Below are positions 8,170-16,376 of a stretch of DNA of 64,000 nucleotides, piece by piece. The notes under the pieces were generated by a model. The model was not told where the DNA came from and ran no database searches. It saw only the letters and a program-made list of their open reading frames with translations. A program made the position numbers and the translations under genes. This stretch comes from Bifidobacterium catenulatum subsp. kashiwanohense JCM 15439 = DSM 21854 (GTDB taxonomy: Bacteria; Actinomycetota; Actinomycetes; Actinomycetales; Bifidobacteriaceae): positions 558,001-622,000 of the forward strand of contig NZ_AP012327.1 in NCBI RefSeq assembly GCF_001042615.1, written 5' to 3'. Each line of letters begins with the position of its first letter. The first letter of the stretch is position 1.

Positions 8170-9690
8170 TTAGCCGCGTGCTTTTACGTAGGCCTCGTAC
8201 ACGGTTTCGGTCGGCTCGCCGGTTTCCACGCCGTCGATGGTGAGCGGCCATGCGGGCGGTTCCGTTTCGCCGGACAGCACCCAGGCGGCCTGACGGGCGG
8301 CGCCGATGGCAACATACTCGTCGGTGGTCGGGCGGGTCACGTCCATGCCGAACACGCTCGGCGCGAGCGTGCGGATTGCCTCGGACTTCGCGCCGCCGCC
8401 GATAAGCAGAATGCGGGAAATCTCAGCGCCAAGCGAACGGATAAGCTCTAGGCAGTCGCGCTGGGAGCACAGCAAGCCTTCGACGAACGCGCGGGCCATG
8501 TTCTCGCGTGTGGTGTTGGCCAGCGTCATGCCGGAAAGGGTTGCGGTCGCGTCCGGACGGTTCGGCGTGCGTTCGCCGTCGAAATACGGCACCAGCGTAA
8601 TACCGCCGGCGCCCGGTTCGGAAGCGAATGCCAGGGATGCGAGTTCGTCGTAGTCGACGCCGAGGGCTGCACGGCCGGCGTCAAGAATGCGCGATCCGTT
8701 GATGGTGCAGGCCAGTGGCAGGTAGTGGCCGGTGCAGTCGGCGAAGCCGGAAACGGCACCGGTCAGATCGTAGGTCGGATTTTCGGAAATGGCCGCTGCC
8801 ACGCCGGAAGTGCCCAATGAAACGGAAACGTCGCCCACGCTCATGCCAAGTCCGAGGGACGCCATGGCGTTGTCGCCGCCGCCCGGTGCGATGATGCAAC
8901 CACCCTCAACGTTCTTGCCGGCGATTTCCGGGCTTGCCTTGACTGCGGCGGCACCGTGCGGTCCAAGCACGGTCGGCAGCATGATTGCGTTGGCGTGCTT
9001 GCGTGCCGCTTCGGTACCTTCCGCTGGCTCAAGCACCATGGCGATCAGATCGCGGCGGTATTCGTTGGAAGCGGCATCGTAATAGATGGTGCCGGAAGCG
9101 TCGGAACGGTCGGTGAACAGCGCTTCCAAGTGTGCGTCCTCTCCTTCCGCGACCGGTCCGTAGCCGGCGATACGCCAGCTCAGCCAATCGTGCGGCAGGC
9201 AGATCGCAGCGATCTTCTTAGCGTTTTCCGGTTCGTTTTCAGCCACCCACGCCACCTTGGTCAGCGTGAAGGAAGCAACGGGAGAGGAGCCAACGGCCTT
9301 GACCCAACGCTGCTTACCACGTGCAATCACATCTTCCGGTTCGCCTTCTTCGGCGGGGGCCTCGCCCATCTTTTCGATGAGGGCCGCGGCCTGTGGCGCC
9401 GAGCTTATATCGTTCCACAGCATGGCGTCGCGAATCACGTTGCCTTGCTGGTCGAGAATCACCATGCCGTGCTGCTGACCGCCAACGGCCAGTGCTTCAA
9501 CATCGTCAAGTCCGCCGGCCTGCTGGGCTGCCTCGAGGAACGCGTCCCACCAGAATTTCGGGTCGATAGACGTGCCATTGGGGTGTTTGGCCTGGCCAAA
9601 GCGCACCATTTCACCGGTTTCGGCGTCGGTCACGCGCACTTTGCAGGACTGGGTCGAGGTGTCGACGCCAGCCACGAGAGTTCGAGTCAT
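8170..9690 (-). CDS. xylB: Xylulokinase
   Basis: 506-residue FGGY-family kinase that phosphorylates D-xylulose to xylulose 5-phosphate, which in bifidobacteria enters the phosphoketolase (bifid) shunt. The N-terminal ATPase-fold motif VAGVDTSTQSCKVRV, the substrate loop GQQHGMV (71-77), the catalytic aspartate region GGGDNAM and the C-terminal nucleotide motif ILLIGGGAKSEA are all present; length is normal for XylB. The start is the ATG at 9688-9690 behind AAGGAGA. It is divergent from the ROK regulator and shares an intergenic region with an operator-like motif, so xylose-dependent control by that regulator is likely. No xylose isomerase gene is in the window. Confidence 0.95.
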   Translation of the reverse strand: MTRTLVAGVDTSTQSCKVRVTDAETGEMVRFGQAKHPNGTSIDPKFWWDAFLEAAQQAGGLDDVEALAVGGQQHGMVILDQQGNVIRDAMLWNDISSAPQAAALIEKMGEAPAEEGEPEDVIARGKQRWVKAVGSSPVASFTLTKVAWVAENEPENAKKIAAICLPHDWLSWRIAGYGPVAEGEDAHLEALFTDRSDASGTIYYDAASNEYRRDLIAMVLEPAEGTEAARKHANAIMLPTVLGPHGAAAVKASPEIAGKNVEGGCIIAPGGGDNAMASLGLGMSVGDVSVSLGTSGVAAAISENPTYDLTGAVSGFADCTGHYLPLACTINGSRILDAGRAALGVDYDELASLAFASEPGAGGITLVPYFDGERTPNRPDATATLSGMTLANTTRENMARAFVEGLLCSQRDCLELIRSLGAEISRILLIGGGAKSEAIRTLAPSVFGMDVTRPTTDEYVAIGAARQAAWVLSGETEPPAWPLTIDGVETGEPTETVYEAYVKARG

Positions 9691-9755
9691 TGTGTCTCCT
9701 TGCAGTGAGCTGGCGCAACGAAGTGCAAGGAATTCGCACCGTCCGCCACCTCATT

Positions 9756-9778
9756 TAGTTAGATGAATGAACTATAAT
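9756..9778. promoter_or_regulatory. Divergent xylB/xylR control region with candidate ROK operator
   Basis: TAGTT (9756-9760) and AACTA (9770-9774) form an inverted repeat around 9 bases. A perfect -10 hexamer TATAAT (9773-9778) for the rightward regulator gene overlaps its right arm. A repressor bound here would block its own gene and affect xylB transcription leftward. Confidence 0.55.
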
Positions 9779-9859
9779 GTCTAGTGTACCATCATAAAGT
9801 GATTTGACTATAGAGACGGTGCGCTTCTCCCGCGAAGACGCGTCGAGAAAGAGGGAGCC

Positions 9860-11086
9860 ATGGCTTCACTGCGGAGTATCAATCAAGACGATTTGCGAAA
9901 CCATAATCTTTCCGTGGTGCTCGATTCGCTATTGCGTGCCACCGAGCCGATGAGTCGCGCCGATCTCGCCAAGAAAACCGGCTTGACCAAAGCCGCCATG
10001 TCGGTGCTGGTGTCGTTGATGCTCGACAATGAGATTCTGATGGAGGGCGCGCCATCCGGCCAGTCGCTGTATGGGCGACCCAGCATTCCGCTTGAAATCA
10101 AGTCTGGTCGCCTGTGCGGCATGGGATTACAGGCCAACACCGACGGCTACGGCGTGGTGGTGCTCGATCTCGACGGTTCCGTTGTGGGGGAGCAATGGGT
10201 TGACGCCGATATGGCCAATGCCGACGAACAGGAGATTTTCGCCCGTCTTGATGAACTGGCTTTGCGGCAGGAAGATGCTCTTGCGAGGAAGGGTTATGTG
10301 CTTGCCGGTACCGGTTTGGCATTGCCGGGTCTCGTCACCGATGATTTGCGATTGCTGGGCGCACGCAATCTCGGTTGGGAACGTTTGGATCTCAAACAGT
10401 TCAATGTGGTCAAACGACTTGATCCTGTTGCCTGCAATGAGGCCAATGCTGCTGCATTGGCGCAGGTTCCTGGATATGCCACGCAGCGTGAAGGTTCGGG
10501 GCAGATCAAGCCGACCGATTCGTTCATCTACATGTCGACCGATGTGGGCATCGGCGGTGCGGTGATCCGTGAGGGACGTGTGGTGAGCGGCGATCACGGT
10601 TTTGGCGGCGAATTGGGCCATGTTTCCGTCGACATGCGTGGTCCCATCTGCCGTTGCGGCCGTCGCGGCTGCCTTGAAGTGTATGCGGGCAGGCGTTCCA
10701 TGGTGAGTGCGGCCGGAATCGCCAGCAGCGATGCCGCCGCGACCCGCAGTGCCATCGACGAACTGATCGACCGTTGGCACCAGCGCGACGTGCAAACCGT
10801 GGCCGTTGTTGAAAAAGCGTTGGAAGCCATATCTTCCGTAATCGCATCAACCATCAATGTCTGCGACGTCGACGTGGTGATGCTCGGCGGTTTATGGGCG
10901 CGTTTCGAGCCTGAACTAATCTGCAGAATCGAACGCACGGTACGCCCGCAAGTGCTGGCATATCCGGAAGTCGAGGCGAGCGTGCTCGTGGCCGATGTCA
11001 TCGACCGTCCAGCCTTGATGGGCGCGGCTGAGATTGGCTTGCGACGCTTCATCGACAACCCGTTGCGTTTCATGGGGCAAAACTAG
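9860..11086 (+). CDS. xylR: ROK-family transcriptional regulator, probable xylose repressor
   Basis: 408 residues with an N-terminal winged helix-turn-helix (about 15-65: PMSRADLAKKTGLTKAAMSVL) and a C-terminal ROK sugar-kinase-like domain (about 90-390). The glycine-rich phosphate-binding block STDVGIGGAVI and the zinc site CRCGRRGCLE are present. ROK repressors bind DNA until a sugar occupies the kinase-like pocket. Divergence from xylB and the inverted repeat in the shared promoter point to xylose or xylulose sensing, as in other XylR/ROK proteins, though the ligand is inferred. The start is ATG 9860 after GAGGGAG. The length fits the family. Confidence 0.88.
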   Translation: MASLRSINQDDLRNHNLSVVLDSLLRATEPMSRADLAKKTGLTKAAMSVLVSLMLDNEILMEGAPSGQSLYGRPSIPLEIKSGRLCGMGLQANTDGYGVVVLDLDGSVVGEQWVDADMANADEQEIFARLDELALRQEDALARKGYVLAGTGLALPGLVTDDLRLLGARNLGWERLDLKQFNVVKRLDPVACNEANAAALAQVPGYATQREGSGQIKPTDSFIYMSTDVGIGGAVIREGRVVSGDHGFGGELGHVSVDMRGPICRCGRRGCLEVYAGRRSMVSAAGIASSDAAATRSAIDELIDRWHQRDVQTVAVVEKALEAISSVIASTINVCDVDVVMLGGLWARFEPELICRIERTVRPQVLAYPEVEASVLVADVIDRPALMGAAEIGLRRFIDNPLRFMGQN

Positions 11087-11137
11087 TCCACCCATTTGCT
11101 AAACTTACCGAGTTGGCATGTTCGCATGTTGCAACGT

Positions 11138-11211
11138 GGGGCGTTAGCTCAGTCGGTTAGAGCATCGGACTCATAATCCGCCGGTCCACGGTTCAAGCCC
11201 GTGACGCCCCA
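11138..11211 (+). tRNA. tRNA-Met (CAT anticodon)
   Basis: A 74-base cloverleaf: acceptor GGGGCGT pairs with ACGCCCC, D-arm TAGCTCAGTCGGTTAGAGC, anticodon loop CTCATAA with CAT at 11172-11174, and T-arm with GTTCAAGCC. CCA is not encoded. CAT anticodons also occur in initiator and lysidine-modified Ile tRNAs. This lacks the initiator-type acceptor mismatch, so elongator Met is most likely, with Ile2 not excluded. Confidence 0.9.
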
Positions 11212-11236
11212 CTCTTTCGTAAAGTCAAGGCTTCTG

Positions 11237-11319
11237 ATACAATCCGAAAGGTTATCCGGTTCACGCGATGCCATAGGGGCGTTGCGACCCGGGTCCCCCG
11301 AATCTCTAGGAGACAAACT
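11237..11319 (+). promoter_or_regulatory. rpmE promoter and 5' leader
   Basis: A GATACAAT -10 (TACAAT 11238-11243) is followed by a GC-rich leader containing the palindrome GACCCGGGTC (11286-11295) inside a GGGG/CCCC stem (11276-11298), just ahead of the ribosome site CTAGGAG. Structured leaders that bind L31 are known upstream of actinobacterial rpmE; whether this is one needs a covariance-model comparison. Confidence 0.4.
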
Positions 11320-11532
11320 ATGAAGCAGGGTATCCATCCTGATTATCACGCAGTGCAGGTCACCTGCTCTTGCGGCAACACCTTCGTCACCCGTTCCACC
11401 TACAACGGCGATCACATGACCGTCGACGTGTGCTCCAACTGCCACCCGTTCTACACCGGCAAGCAGAAGATCCTCGACACCGGTGGCCGCGTGGCACGCT
11501 TCGAGAAGCGTTACGGCAAGAAGGCCAAGTGA
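11320..11532 (+). CDS. rpmE: 50S ribosomal protein L31, zinc-binding form
   Basis: 70 residues, normal L31 length, beginning [10 protein letters not shown]. Four cysteines at 16, 18, 38 and 41 (CSCG and CSNC) make this the zinc-binding (C+) type rather than the zinc-free YkgM/type B paralogue. L31 bridges the ribosomal subunits. It lies between a tRNA gene and prfA, the order found widely in Actinobacteria, and has its own promoter and a strong terminator. Confidence 0.97.
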   Translation: MKQGIHPDYHAVQVTCSCGNTFVTRSTYNGDHMTVDVCSNCHPFYTGKQKILDTGGRVARFEKRYGKKAK

Positions 11533-11550
11533 GTCTTATTGCTTAGGCAA

Positions 11551-11588
11551 TGAAAAACGCCAGTCCGATTGTGGGCTGGCGTTTTTCA
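11551..11588 (+). terminator. rpmE terminator
   Basis: AAAAACGCCAGTCC pairs with GGCTGGCGTTTTT (about 11553-11587), a stable stem ending in a T5 run 20 bases after the rpmE stop. Confidence 0.9.
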
Positions 11589-11718
11589 TTATGCAACGGA
11601 TGCGCATGCGCTGCGTGCATGTGATTGGGATATTCGTAAGATGTGTGGAATGCCCGCGAAATACCGCGCTTCGGCAGCGTTTCCAAGGCACCTTATATGA
11701 TGGATAGGTTGAGTGGAG

Positions 11719-11741
11719 TTCAGCGAAGCGTTCACGCTGAA
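11719..11741 (+). promoter_or_regulatory. Hairpin in the probable prfA 5' UTR
   Basis: TTCAGCG (11719-11725) pairs with CGCTGAA (11735-11741). It lies between a TATGAT -10-like element (about 11696) and the TTG start of prfA, where it would be transcribed but not translated. Function unknown. Confidence 0.35.
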
Positions 11742-11775
11742 GCGCAGATTTATAAGCAGACAGAAAAGGCGTACA

Positions 11776-12864
11776 TTGGCAGACGAGCAGTTCCCCGCGG
11801 CAGTTACCGCACTTGAGGAATATCACAATATCGAACAGCAGATGGCCGAGCCGGAAGTCGCGTCGGATCCGGATAAGATGCGTAAGCTGGGACGTCGTCA
11901 CGCTGAGTTGGGCGTCATCGTTTCCGCATACACCGCATACAAGCAGGTGAAAGACGATCTGGAGGCAGCCAAGGAAATGGCTTCCGAAGATCCGGATTTC
12001 GCGGAAGAGGCGAAACGTTTGGAGAGCGAGCTTCCAGCGGCGGAAGAGAAGCTGCGCACCGCGTTGATTCCGCGCGATCCCGATGATGCGCGTGACACGA
12101 TCATGGAAATCAAGGCGGGCACCGGCGGTGAGGAAGCAGCGCTGTTCGCGGGCGACTTGCTGCGCATGTACATGCGATATGCGGAAAAGCGTGGCTGGTC
12201 GGTTGCCGTGCAAAGCGAAAACACCACCGAGCTGGGTGGCGTCAAAGACGTGCAGCTTGCCATTCGTGCCAAGGGTACTCCTGCGCCGGAAGATGGCGTA
12301 TGGGCGTCCCTCAAGTATGAGGGTGGCGTGCATCGCGTGCAGCGTATTCCCGTCACCGAATCGCAGGGTCGCATCCAAACTTCCGCGGCTGGTGTCATTG
12401 TGTTCCCGGAAGCCGACGAAGACGATGATGAGATTGAAATCGATCAGAAGGATCTGAAAATCGACATCTTCATGAGCTCCGGCCCGGGTGGCCAGTCCGT
12501 GAACACCACATATTCCGCCGTTCGTATGACCCACATTCCGACCGGCATCGTGGTGAGCATGCAGGATGAGAAGAGCCAGATTCAGAATCGTGCGGCCGCA
12601 TTGCGCGTGTTGAAGAGCCGCCTGCTCGCCATGAAGCACGAGGAGGAAGCCGCACAGGCCGCAGACATGCGTCACTCCCAGGTGCGCTCACTGGATCGTT
12701 CCGAACGAATCCGCACGTACAACTTCCCGGAGAACCGTATCGTCGATCATCGTACGAACTACAAGGCGTACAATCTTGACGCCGTGCTTGACGGCGATTT
12801 GCAGGCCGTCATCGATTCCGACATCCAGGCGGATGAGGCCGATCGTCTCGCCAACCAGAAGTAA
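11776..12864 (+). CDS. prfA: Peptide chain release factor 1
   Basis: 362 residues with the TTG start at 11776, the usual RF1 length; the frame is open to a GTG at 11713, but that extension has no family counterpart and AAAAGG precedes the TTG at a good distance. Motifs: PVT, the tripeptide that reads UAA/UAG stop codons, in [10 protein letters not shown], and the universally conserved GGQ in [14 protein letters not shown] that triggers peptide release. It is followed after 3 bases by prmC, which methylates the glutamine of GGQ, so the two form a functional operon. The non-ATG start may limit RF1 synthesis. Confidence 0.96.
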   Translation: MADEQFPAAVTALEEYHNIEQQMAEPEVASDPDKMRKLGRRHAELGVIVSAYTAYKQVKDDLEAAKEMASEDPDFAEEAKRLESELPAAEEKLRTALIPRDPDDARDTIMEIKAGTGGEEAALFAGDLLRMYMRYAEKRGWSVAVQSENTTELGGVKDVQLAIRAKGTPAPEDGVWASLKYEGGVHRVQRIPVTESQGRIQTSAAGVIVFPEADEDDDEIEIDQKDLKIDIFMSSGPGGQSVNTTYSAVRMTHIPTGIVVSMQDEKSQIQNRAAALRVLKSRLLAMKHEEEAAQAADMRHSQVRSLDRSERIRTYNFPENRIVDHRTNYKAYNLDAVLDGDLQAVIDSDIQADEADRLANQK

Positions 12865-12867
12865 GGC

Positions 12868-13848
12868 GTGGTTGTGGCTACGGTATTCGAAACGGTGCGT
12901 TCCTCCGCGGCCATATTGAGCGCGGCGGGTGTCGACACTCCGGAACATGACGTCAAACTGCTGCTTGCCGAAGCCTTCCACGTCGATTTGCGGGACGTGG
13001 ACAAGGCCATGCTTATGGGAGACGACGTCGAGCATCTGAACATTGCCTTGGCGTCCGTTTCTACAGAATCGGGCGCTTGGGCGAATGCGAAAACCACCGG
13101 GAATACCGTCGCGGCGGCCATGGAACGGTTCCATTCCATGGTGGATCGTCGAGCCAAACGTGAGCCATTGCAGCACATCACCGGCCATGCGCCGTTCCGC
13201 TATCTCGATCTGAAAGTCGGACCGGGCGTGTTCATTCCGCGTCCTGAAACCGAGTTGGTGGTGCAGGAAGGCATCGAATGGACCACCCGGCATGGCATGT
13301 ACCGTGCCAAAGTGGTCGATTTATGCGCCGGTAGCGGTGCGATCGGCCTTGCTTTCGCCACGGAAGTGCCGGGCAGCGAAGTCTGGGCCGTCGAAAAAAG
13401 CGAACGGACCGCGCAATGGACGCGTCGCAATCTTGACGAAACCACGAAACGGTATCCGGCGATCGCAGGTAATTATCATCTGGAAATCGCCGACGCCACG
13501 CAGATGCCGACACTGAACCAGCTTGACGGCACCGTCGATATCGTGCTCACTAACCCCCCGTATGTGCCTCTTGCGAGCATTCCGCAGCAGCCAGAAGTAC
13601 GCGATTACGATCCCGATCTGGCGCTGTATGGCGGTTCCGCGGATGGTACGCTCATTCCGGAGCGCATCATCTCACGCGCTTCGAAACTGCTCAAGCCAGG
13701 CGGGCTCATGGTAATGGAACACGATGTCACGCAGGGGGAGCGGCTTGCCGCTTTTGCACGTACTTGCGATTTCGTCGATGTCGTTGTGCACAACGATTAC
13801 ACCGGTCGTCCGCGTTATCTGACGGCAGAAAAGCAAGAAATCGGATAA
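12868..13848 (+). CDS. prmC: Release factor glutamine methyltransferase
   Basis: 326 residues, GTG start 3 bases after prfA. It N5-methylates the GGQ glutamine of RF1 and RF2. The SAM-binding motif VVDLCAGSGAIGLAF is at about 148-162 and the substrate-binding motif NPPY at 229-232. An N-terminal helical domain (about 1-110) recognises the release factor; it is slightly longer than in E. coli HemK. The ribosome site is GTAAGG. Its other substrate, prfB, is at 35475. Confidence 0.95.
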   Translation: MVVATVFETVRSSAAILSAAGVDTPEHDVKLLLAEAFHVDLRDVDKAMLMGDDVEHLNIALASVSTESGAWANAKTTGNTVAAAMERFHSMVDRRAKREPLQHITGHAPFRYLDLKVGPGVFIPRPETELVVQEGIEWTTRHGMYRAKVVDLCAGSGAIGLAFATEVPGSEVWAVEKSERTAQWTRRNLDETTKRYPAIAGNYHLEIADATQMPTLNQLDGTVDIVLTNPPYVPLASIPQQPEVRDYDPDLALYGGSADGTLIPERIISRASKLLKPGGLMVMEHDVTQGERLAAFARTCDFVDVVVHNDYTGRPRYLTAEKQEIG

Positions 13849-14091
13849 TACAAGACGTTTCACGGCATGCCGGTGAAGATATAGCCGGAAGTTGAGTCTC
13901 ACTATAAGAACATTTTATGCATGGCGCTGCCCGTCGGGCTATAAAGAACAATCGGAATGCACATGAAGAACGGATGGCAGCCATAAGCGGCCATTGCGGT
14001 TCCGCGCACGGGATTGAGATGAACATGAATGGCTTTCATGGTGCGCGTTGAGAGGAATGTGCGGCATTTTCAAGAAAAGAGGAAGAACGGA
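13849..14091 (+). promoter_or_regulatory. Promoter region of the liv operon
   Basis: No supported gene lies here. A TATAAG -10-like element is at 13903-13908, about 185 bases before livJ, leaving a long leader. I looked for a leader peptide rich in Leu, Ile or Val codons and found none; a 43-codon frame from 13917 has no codon run. No clear terminator for prmC was seen. Confidence 0.35.
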
Positions 14092-15288
14092 ATGAACGTC
14101 AAGTTCTCCGCCAAGTGCGTTGCCGTGATCGCGGCGGGCGCAATGTCAATGTCCCTCGCTGCCTGCTCTGGCGGCAGCATGGACGATTCCAGCAGCTCCA
14201 ATGGTAGTGCGGCCAACAGCGATACCATTACGCTGGGATCCATCACCACCAACTCCGGTACTGCCGCCGCATACGGCGAGGCCGAAGTCGCCGGCTTCAA
14301 GCTGGCTGTGGACGAGATCAACGCCAAGGGCGGCATCAACGGCAAGAAGGTCAAGCTCGAGTCCATGGACGATAAGGGCGACGCCACCGAAGCCTCCAAC
14401 GCCTTCAACAAGCTCGCCGGTGACGCCAGCGTGCTCGGCGTGCTCGGTCCGACCATCTCCTCCACCACCGCAGCAGTGGCTCCGCTGGCCGATCAGGCCA
14501 AGCTGCCGGCCATCGCTCCGGCCGCCACCTCCGACTCCATCGAGACCGGTGGTTACATGTTCCGCACCTGCTTCAAGGATTCCTATCAGGGTGAGATTGC
14601 GGCCAAGTTTGCAGCCGAGACCCTGAAGGTCAAGAAGGTCGCCGTGCTATACGGCACCGGCGACCCGTACTCCTCCGGCGTGGGCAAGGCTTTCGCCGAT
14701 GCCGCCAAGAAGGCCGGCCTTGAGGTCGTGGCAGAGGAGAATTCCTCCAGCGCCGACGACACTGAGTACTCCTCCCAGCTGCAGAAGATTCAGGCCGCTG
14801 GCGCCGAGTTCCTGTACGCTCCGTACTATTACTCCGTTGCTGGCCCGTACATCATCCCGCAGGCCCGTTCCGTCGGCTACGATGGTTATGTGATGGGTCC
14901 TGACGGCTACGATGGCCTGAAGATGACCGACGATAAGTCGCTGTACAACAATGTGCTCTACACCACCCATTATTCTCCAGACGACGCCTCCAACGCCAAG
15001 GTGCAGGACTTCATCAAGTCTTACAAGAAGGCCAACAAGAACGCCGATCCAAACACCTTCACCGCACTGGCCTATGACTCCGTGTACATGATGGCTCAGG
15101 CGATCGAGAAGGCCGGTAAGAACGCTACCCGCGAGTCTGTGCGCAACGCTATCTCCGGTATGAGCTTCGAAGGCGTGACCGGTAACTTCACGCTCGACAA
15201 GAAGGGCTCCCCGAAGAAGTCCGTCATCGTCCTTGAGCTTAAGGACGGCAAGCCTCAGTACAAGACCACCATCCAGCCATCCAAGTGA
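14092..15288 (+). CDS. livJ: Branched-chain amino acid ABC transporter, binding lipoprotein
   Basis: 398 residues with ATG 14092 behind AAGAGGAAG. The lipoprotein signal peptide has a basic start, a hydrophobic core and the lipobox LAAC with Cys25 as the modified residue, followed by a Ser/Asn/Gly linker. The mature protein is a Leu/Ile/Val-type two-lobe binding domain (peripla_BP_6): GLITTNSG-like start, ILGVLGPTISSTT loop, KKVAVLYGTGDPYSSGVGKAF. It is first in a five-gene cluster that encodes the complete importer. Ligand is probably Leu, Ile or Val, though related proteins bind other amino acids or amides. Confidence 0.92.
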   Translation: MNVKFSAKCVAVIAAGAMSMSLAACSGGSMDDSSSSNGSAANSDTITLGSITTNSGTAAAYGEAEVAGFKLAVDEINAKGGINGKKVKLESMDDKGDATEASNAFNKLAGDASVLGVLGPTISSTTAAVAPLADQAKLPAIAPAATSDSIETGGYMFRTCFKDSYQGEIAAKFAAETLKVKKVAVLYGTGDPYSSGVGKAFADAAKKAGLEVVAEENSSSADDTEYSSQLQKIQAAGAEFLYAPYYYSVAGPYIIPQARSVGYDGYVMGPDGYDGLKMTDDKSLYNNVLYTTHYSPDDASNAKVQDFIKSYKKANKNADPNTFTALAYDSVYMMAQAIEKAGKNATRESVRNAISGMSFEGVTGNFTLDKKGSPKKSVIVLELKDGKPQYKTTIQPSK

Positions 15289-15335
15289 TTTCCATCTGCT
15301 TGAAGGCAAGGATTTTGAAAGCCTGAGCATATAAG

Positions 15336-15366
15336 AGGAGGGGACCGGGAAACCGGTTCTCTCCCT
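15336..15366 (+). terminator. Intercistronic hairpin livJ-livH
   Basis: ACCGG-GAAA-CCGGT forms a stem capped by a GNRA-type GAAA tetraloop, extended by an imperfect AGGAGGGG/CTCTCCCT stem, then CCCTTTCG. It probably stabilises or partly terminates the livJ message so that more binding protein is made. Confidence 0.55.
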
Positions 15367-15445
15367 TTCGCGTATCAAGGCGTTTTTATCCACATTCGTC
15401 GGGTTCGAGAGCCTGACGGCAGACAAATTTTTGAAAGGAGGAATG

Positions 15446-16372
15446 ATGGGCGATCAGATCATCATGTTCGTCAGTCAGATCTTCAATGGTTTGAAGATCG
15501 GTAGCGTGTACTCGCTTGTGGCACTTGGCTACACCATGGTGTACGGCATCATTCGTTTGATCAACTTCGCGCACGGCGATTTCATCATGGTCGGCGCATA
15601 TGTGCTGATGCTTACCATTCCGGCAATCGTCGCGTTCGGCCTGCCCGCATGGGTGGCCGTCATTCCTGCGATCCTCATGTGCGTGGCGGTGGGCGTCATC
15701 GTGGAGAGGGCCGCATACAAGCCGGTGCGTGAGAAGGGCAACAGCATGACGGCCCTCATCACCGCAATCGCCATGAGCCTGTTGCTGGAGAATGGCTCCC
15801 AGGCCATCTTCGGCGCCGATTACCAGACTGTGCCAACGATCATCCAGATTCCGACGCTGTCGCTCGGCAAGCTGAAAATCGACGGTGCGACCATCATCAC
15901 CATCGCGCTCGGCGTCATCATCATGGTCGCGCTGCAGCTGTTCGTCTCCCACACCAAGCAGGGCAAGGCCATGCGTGCGGTTTCCGAAGATAAGGAAGCG
16001 TCGATTCTGATGGGCATCAACGTGAACTCCACCATCACGCTGACCTTCGCCATCGGTTCCGGCCTGGCTGCGGTGGCGGCGCTTATGTACTGCATTTCCT
16101 ATCCGCAGGTGTCTCCGATGATGGGCGCGATGCTGGGCCTGAAGGCATTCGTCGCGGCCGTGCTCGGTGGTATCGGCTCCATTCCGGGCGCTATGGTCGG
16201 CGGTCTGGTGATCGGCGTGGTCGAAAGCCTGACCAAGGCGTATATCGGCACCATCACCGGAGGTGTGATCACGTCCGCGTTCTCCGACGCCATCGTGTTC
16301 GGTATCCTCATCATCGTGCTCCTGGTCAAGCCATCCGGCCTGATGGGCGAACCGGAAACAGAGAAGGTGTGA
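15446..16372 (+). CDS. livH: Branched-chain amino acid ABC transporter permease
   Basis: 308-residue inner membrane protein with eight or so hydrophobic segments, LivH type: an N-terminal GLKIGSVYSLVALGYTMVYG helix, INFAHGDFIM loop and the conserved ILMGINVN cytoplasmic turn. AAAGGAGG at 15434-15441 sits at proper spacing for ATG 15446; ATG 15443 is only one to two bases from it. It pairs with LivM to form the channel. Five bases separate it from livM. Confidence 0.94.
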   Translation: MGDQIIMFVSQIFNGLKIGSVYSLVALGYTMVYGIIRLINFAHGDFIMVGAYVLMLTIPAIVAFGLPAWVAVIPAILMCVAVGVIVERAAYKPVREKGNSMTALITAIAMSLLLENGSQAIFGADYQTVPTIIQIPTLSLGKLKIDGATIITIALGVIIMVALQLFVSHTKQGKAMRAVSEDKEASILMGINVNSTITLTFAIGSGLAAVAALMYCISYPQVSPMMGAMLGLKAFVAAVLGGIGSIPGAMVGGLVIGVVESLTKAYIGTITGGVITSAFSDAIVFGILIIVLLVKPSGLMGEPETEKV

Positions 16373-16376
16373 TCCC

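Noticed and set aside
13917-14048. A 43-codon frame upstream of livJ, considered as a branched-chain leader peptide
   Set aside because: No run of Leu, Ile or Val codons, no hairpin switch and no ribosome site seen.
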